The translations under genes and the position numbers were made by a program. A stretch of DNA of 64,000 nt from Periplaneta americana (lineage: Eukaryota; Arthropoda; Insecta; Blattodea; Blattidae): contig NC_091125.1 in NCBI RefSeq assembly GCF_040183065.1, positions 126,959,621 through 127,023,620 on the forward strand, given 5' to 3'. The notes beneath the pieces were generated by a model. The model saw only the letters and a list, made by a program, of their open reading frames with translations. It ran no database searches and had not been told where the DNA came from. Shown here in pieces: positions 63,628-64,000 of this stretch. Every line of letters starts with the position of its first letter. The first letter of the stretch is position 1.

Positions 63628-64000
63628 TTAACAGTCGTAGTAGCAGCACACCTCATCACCAAATTACCTGTCATACTTTATTTTACTTATACATACTATA
63701 CCCCATCATCCTGCTACTTCTCACAATTTAAGGTCTCTATTTCACATGAATTCTTTATCGCAAAGTACGATGCATACATTTTATTTTTTAACGCTCACGT
63801 ACAGGACCAAAGTCACCAGTACGTAGCTGCGCGCGATGCCATTCAAGGACATGCATAGTCGGTGATAAGATGGTAATTTGTTATTTTATTATTTGTAACA
63901 TTGAGTTGAGTTTCAGAGCAGTATATCTTTTACATTGTGTGCTGTGTTGAGTTTCATTTCTCTGCTTGTGTCTGTTTTTTGAGTCACGGTTGAGAGATTT
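63628..64000. other. 3' edge of the window, no supported gene
   Basis: No coding sequence or repeat recognised. Confidence 0.4.

Overview
This window looks like nuclear DNA of an insect, most likely a cockroach or termite (Blattodea; Periplaneta-like). The evidence is AT-rich sequence, long introns, and several repeat families I associate with that order: tRNA-derived SINEs ending in a conserved CAGCGTCGTTAAATAAC-type tail, LINE 3' ends with a GTAA tail, and DNA transposons of DD41D and DD34D mariner, hAT and pogo type. No bacterial or viral gene is present. I ran no database search; family names come from motifs read in translation.

Most of the window is transposable-element debris. From 1 to 8 kb there are LINE fragments, a tRNA-like cloverleaf, a 2.1-kb palindromic foldback element holding a nested SINE and LINE, a 1.56-kb TA-flanked DNA transposon with a decayed transposase, and a LINE endonuclease remnant carrying a small polyadenylated insert. 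From 9 to 23 kb there is a near-complete DD41D mariner, a deleted DD34D mariner, two further transposase relics, a 1.4-kb LINE, one Penelope-like element and a second arranged as a 1.5-kb palindrome. From 24 to 29 kb lie transposase-like genes, including an almost full-length but broken one at 27.2-28.9 kb. From 33 to 53 kb there are a purine-rich minisatellite, an element with long inverted repeats and a hAT-like remnant, a deleted twin of the 9.4-kb mariner, a hAT element with a perfect 8-bp target duplication, tRNA-derived elements, and three diverged copies (A, B, C) of a promoter-like block. From 52 to 64 kb there are two TIR/foldback elements, microsatellites split by a LINE, two LTR-like segments in opposite orientation, a LINE nested inside another LINE with a 14-bp target duplication, and a pogo-type element.

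Two candidate host genes run through this debris on the + strand. Gene 1 (exons 2391-2498, 14158-14209, 20565-20739) and gene 2 (exons 52141-52252, 54832-54883, 62318-62570, plus optional exons near 60.0-60.4 kb) share the same layout. Each has a short acidic first coding exon ending in phase 1, a middle exon of exactly 52 nt going from phase 1 to phase 2, and a last exon that starts in phase 2 with a similar Pro-(Asn/Asp)-Val-Pro...Pro-Gly...Pro motif. Reading frame is kept across all junctions (98 and 126 residues). I read these as members of a small duplicated gene family of unknown function whose introns have absorbed the transposons. The three promoter-like blocks upstream of gene 2 may belong to the same duplicated locus.
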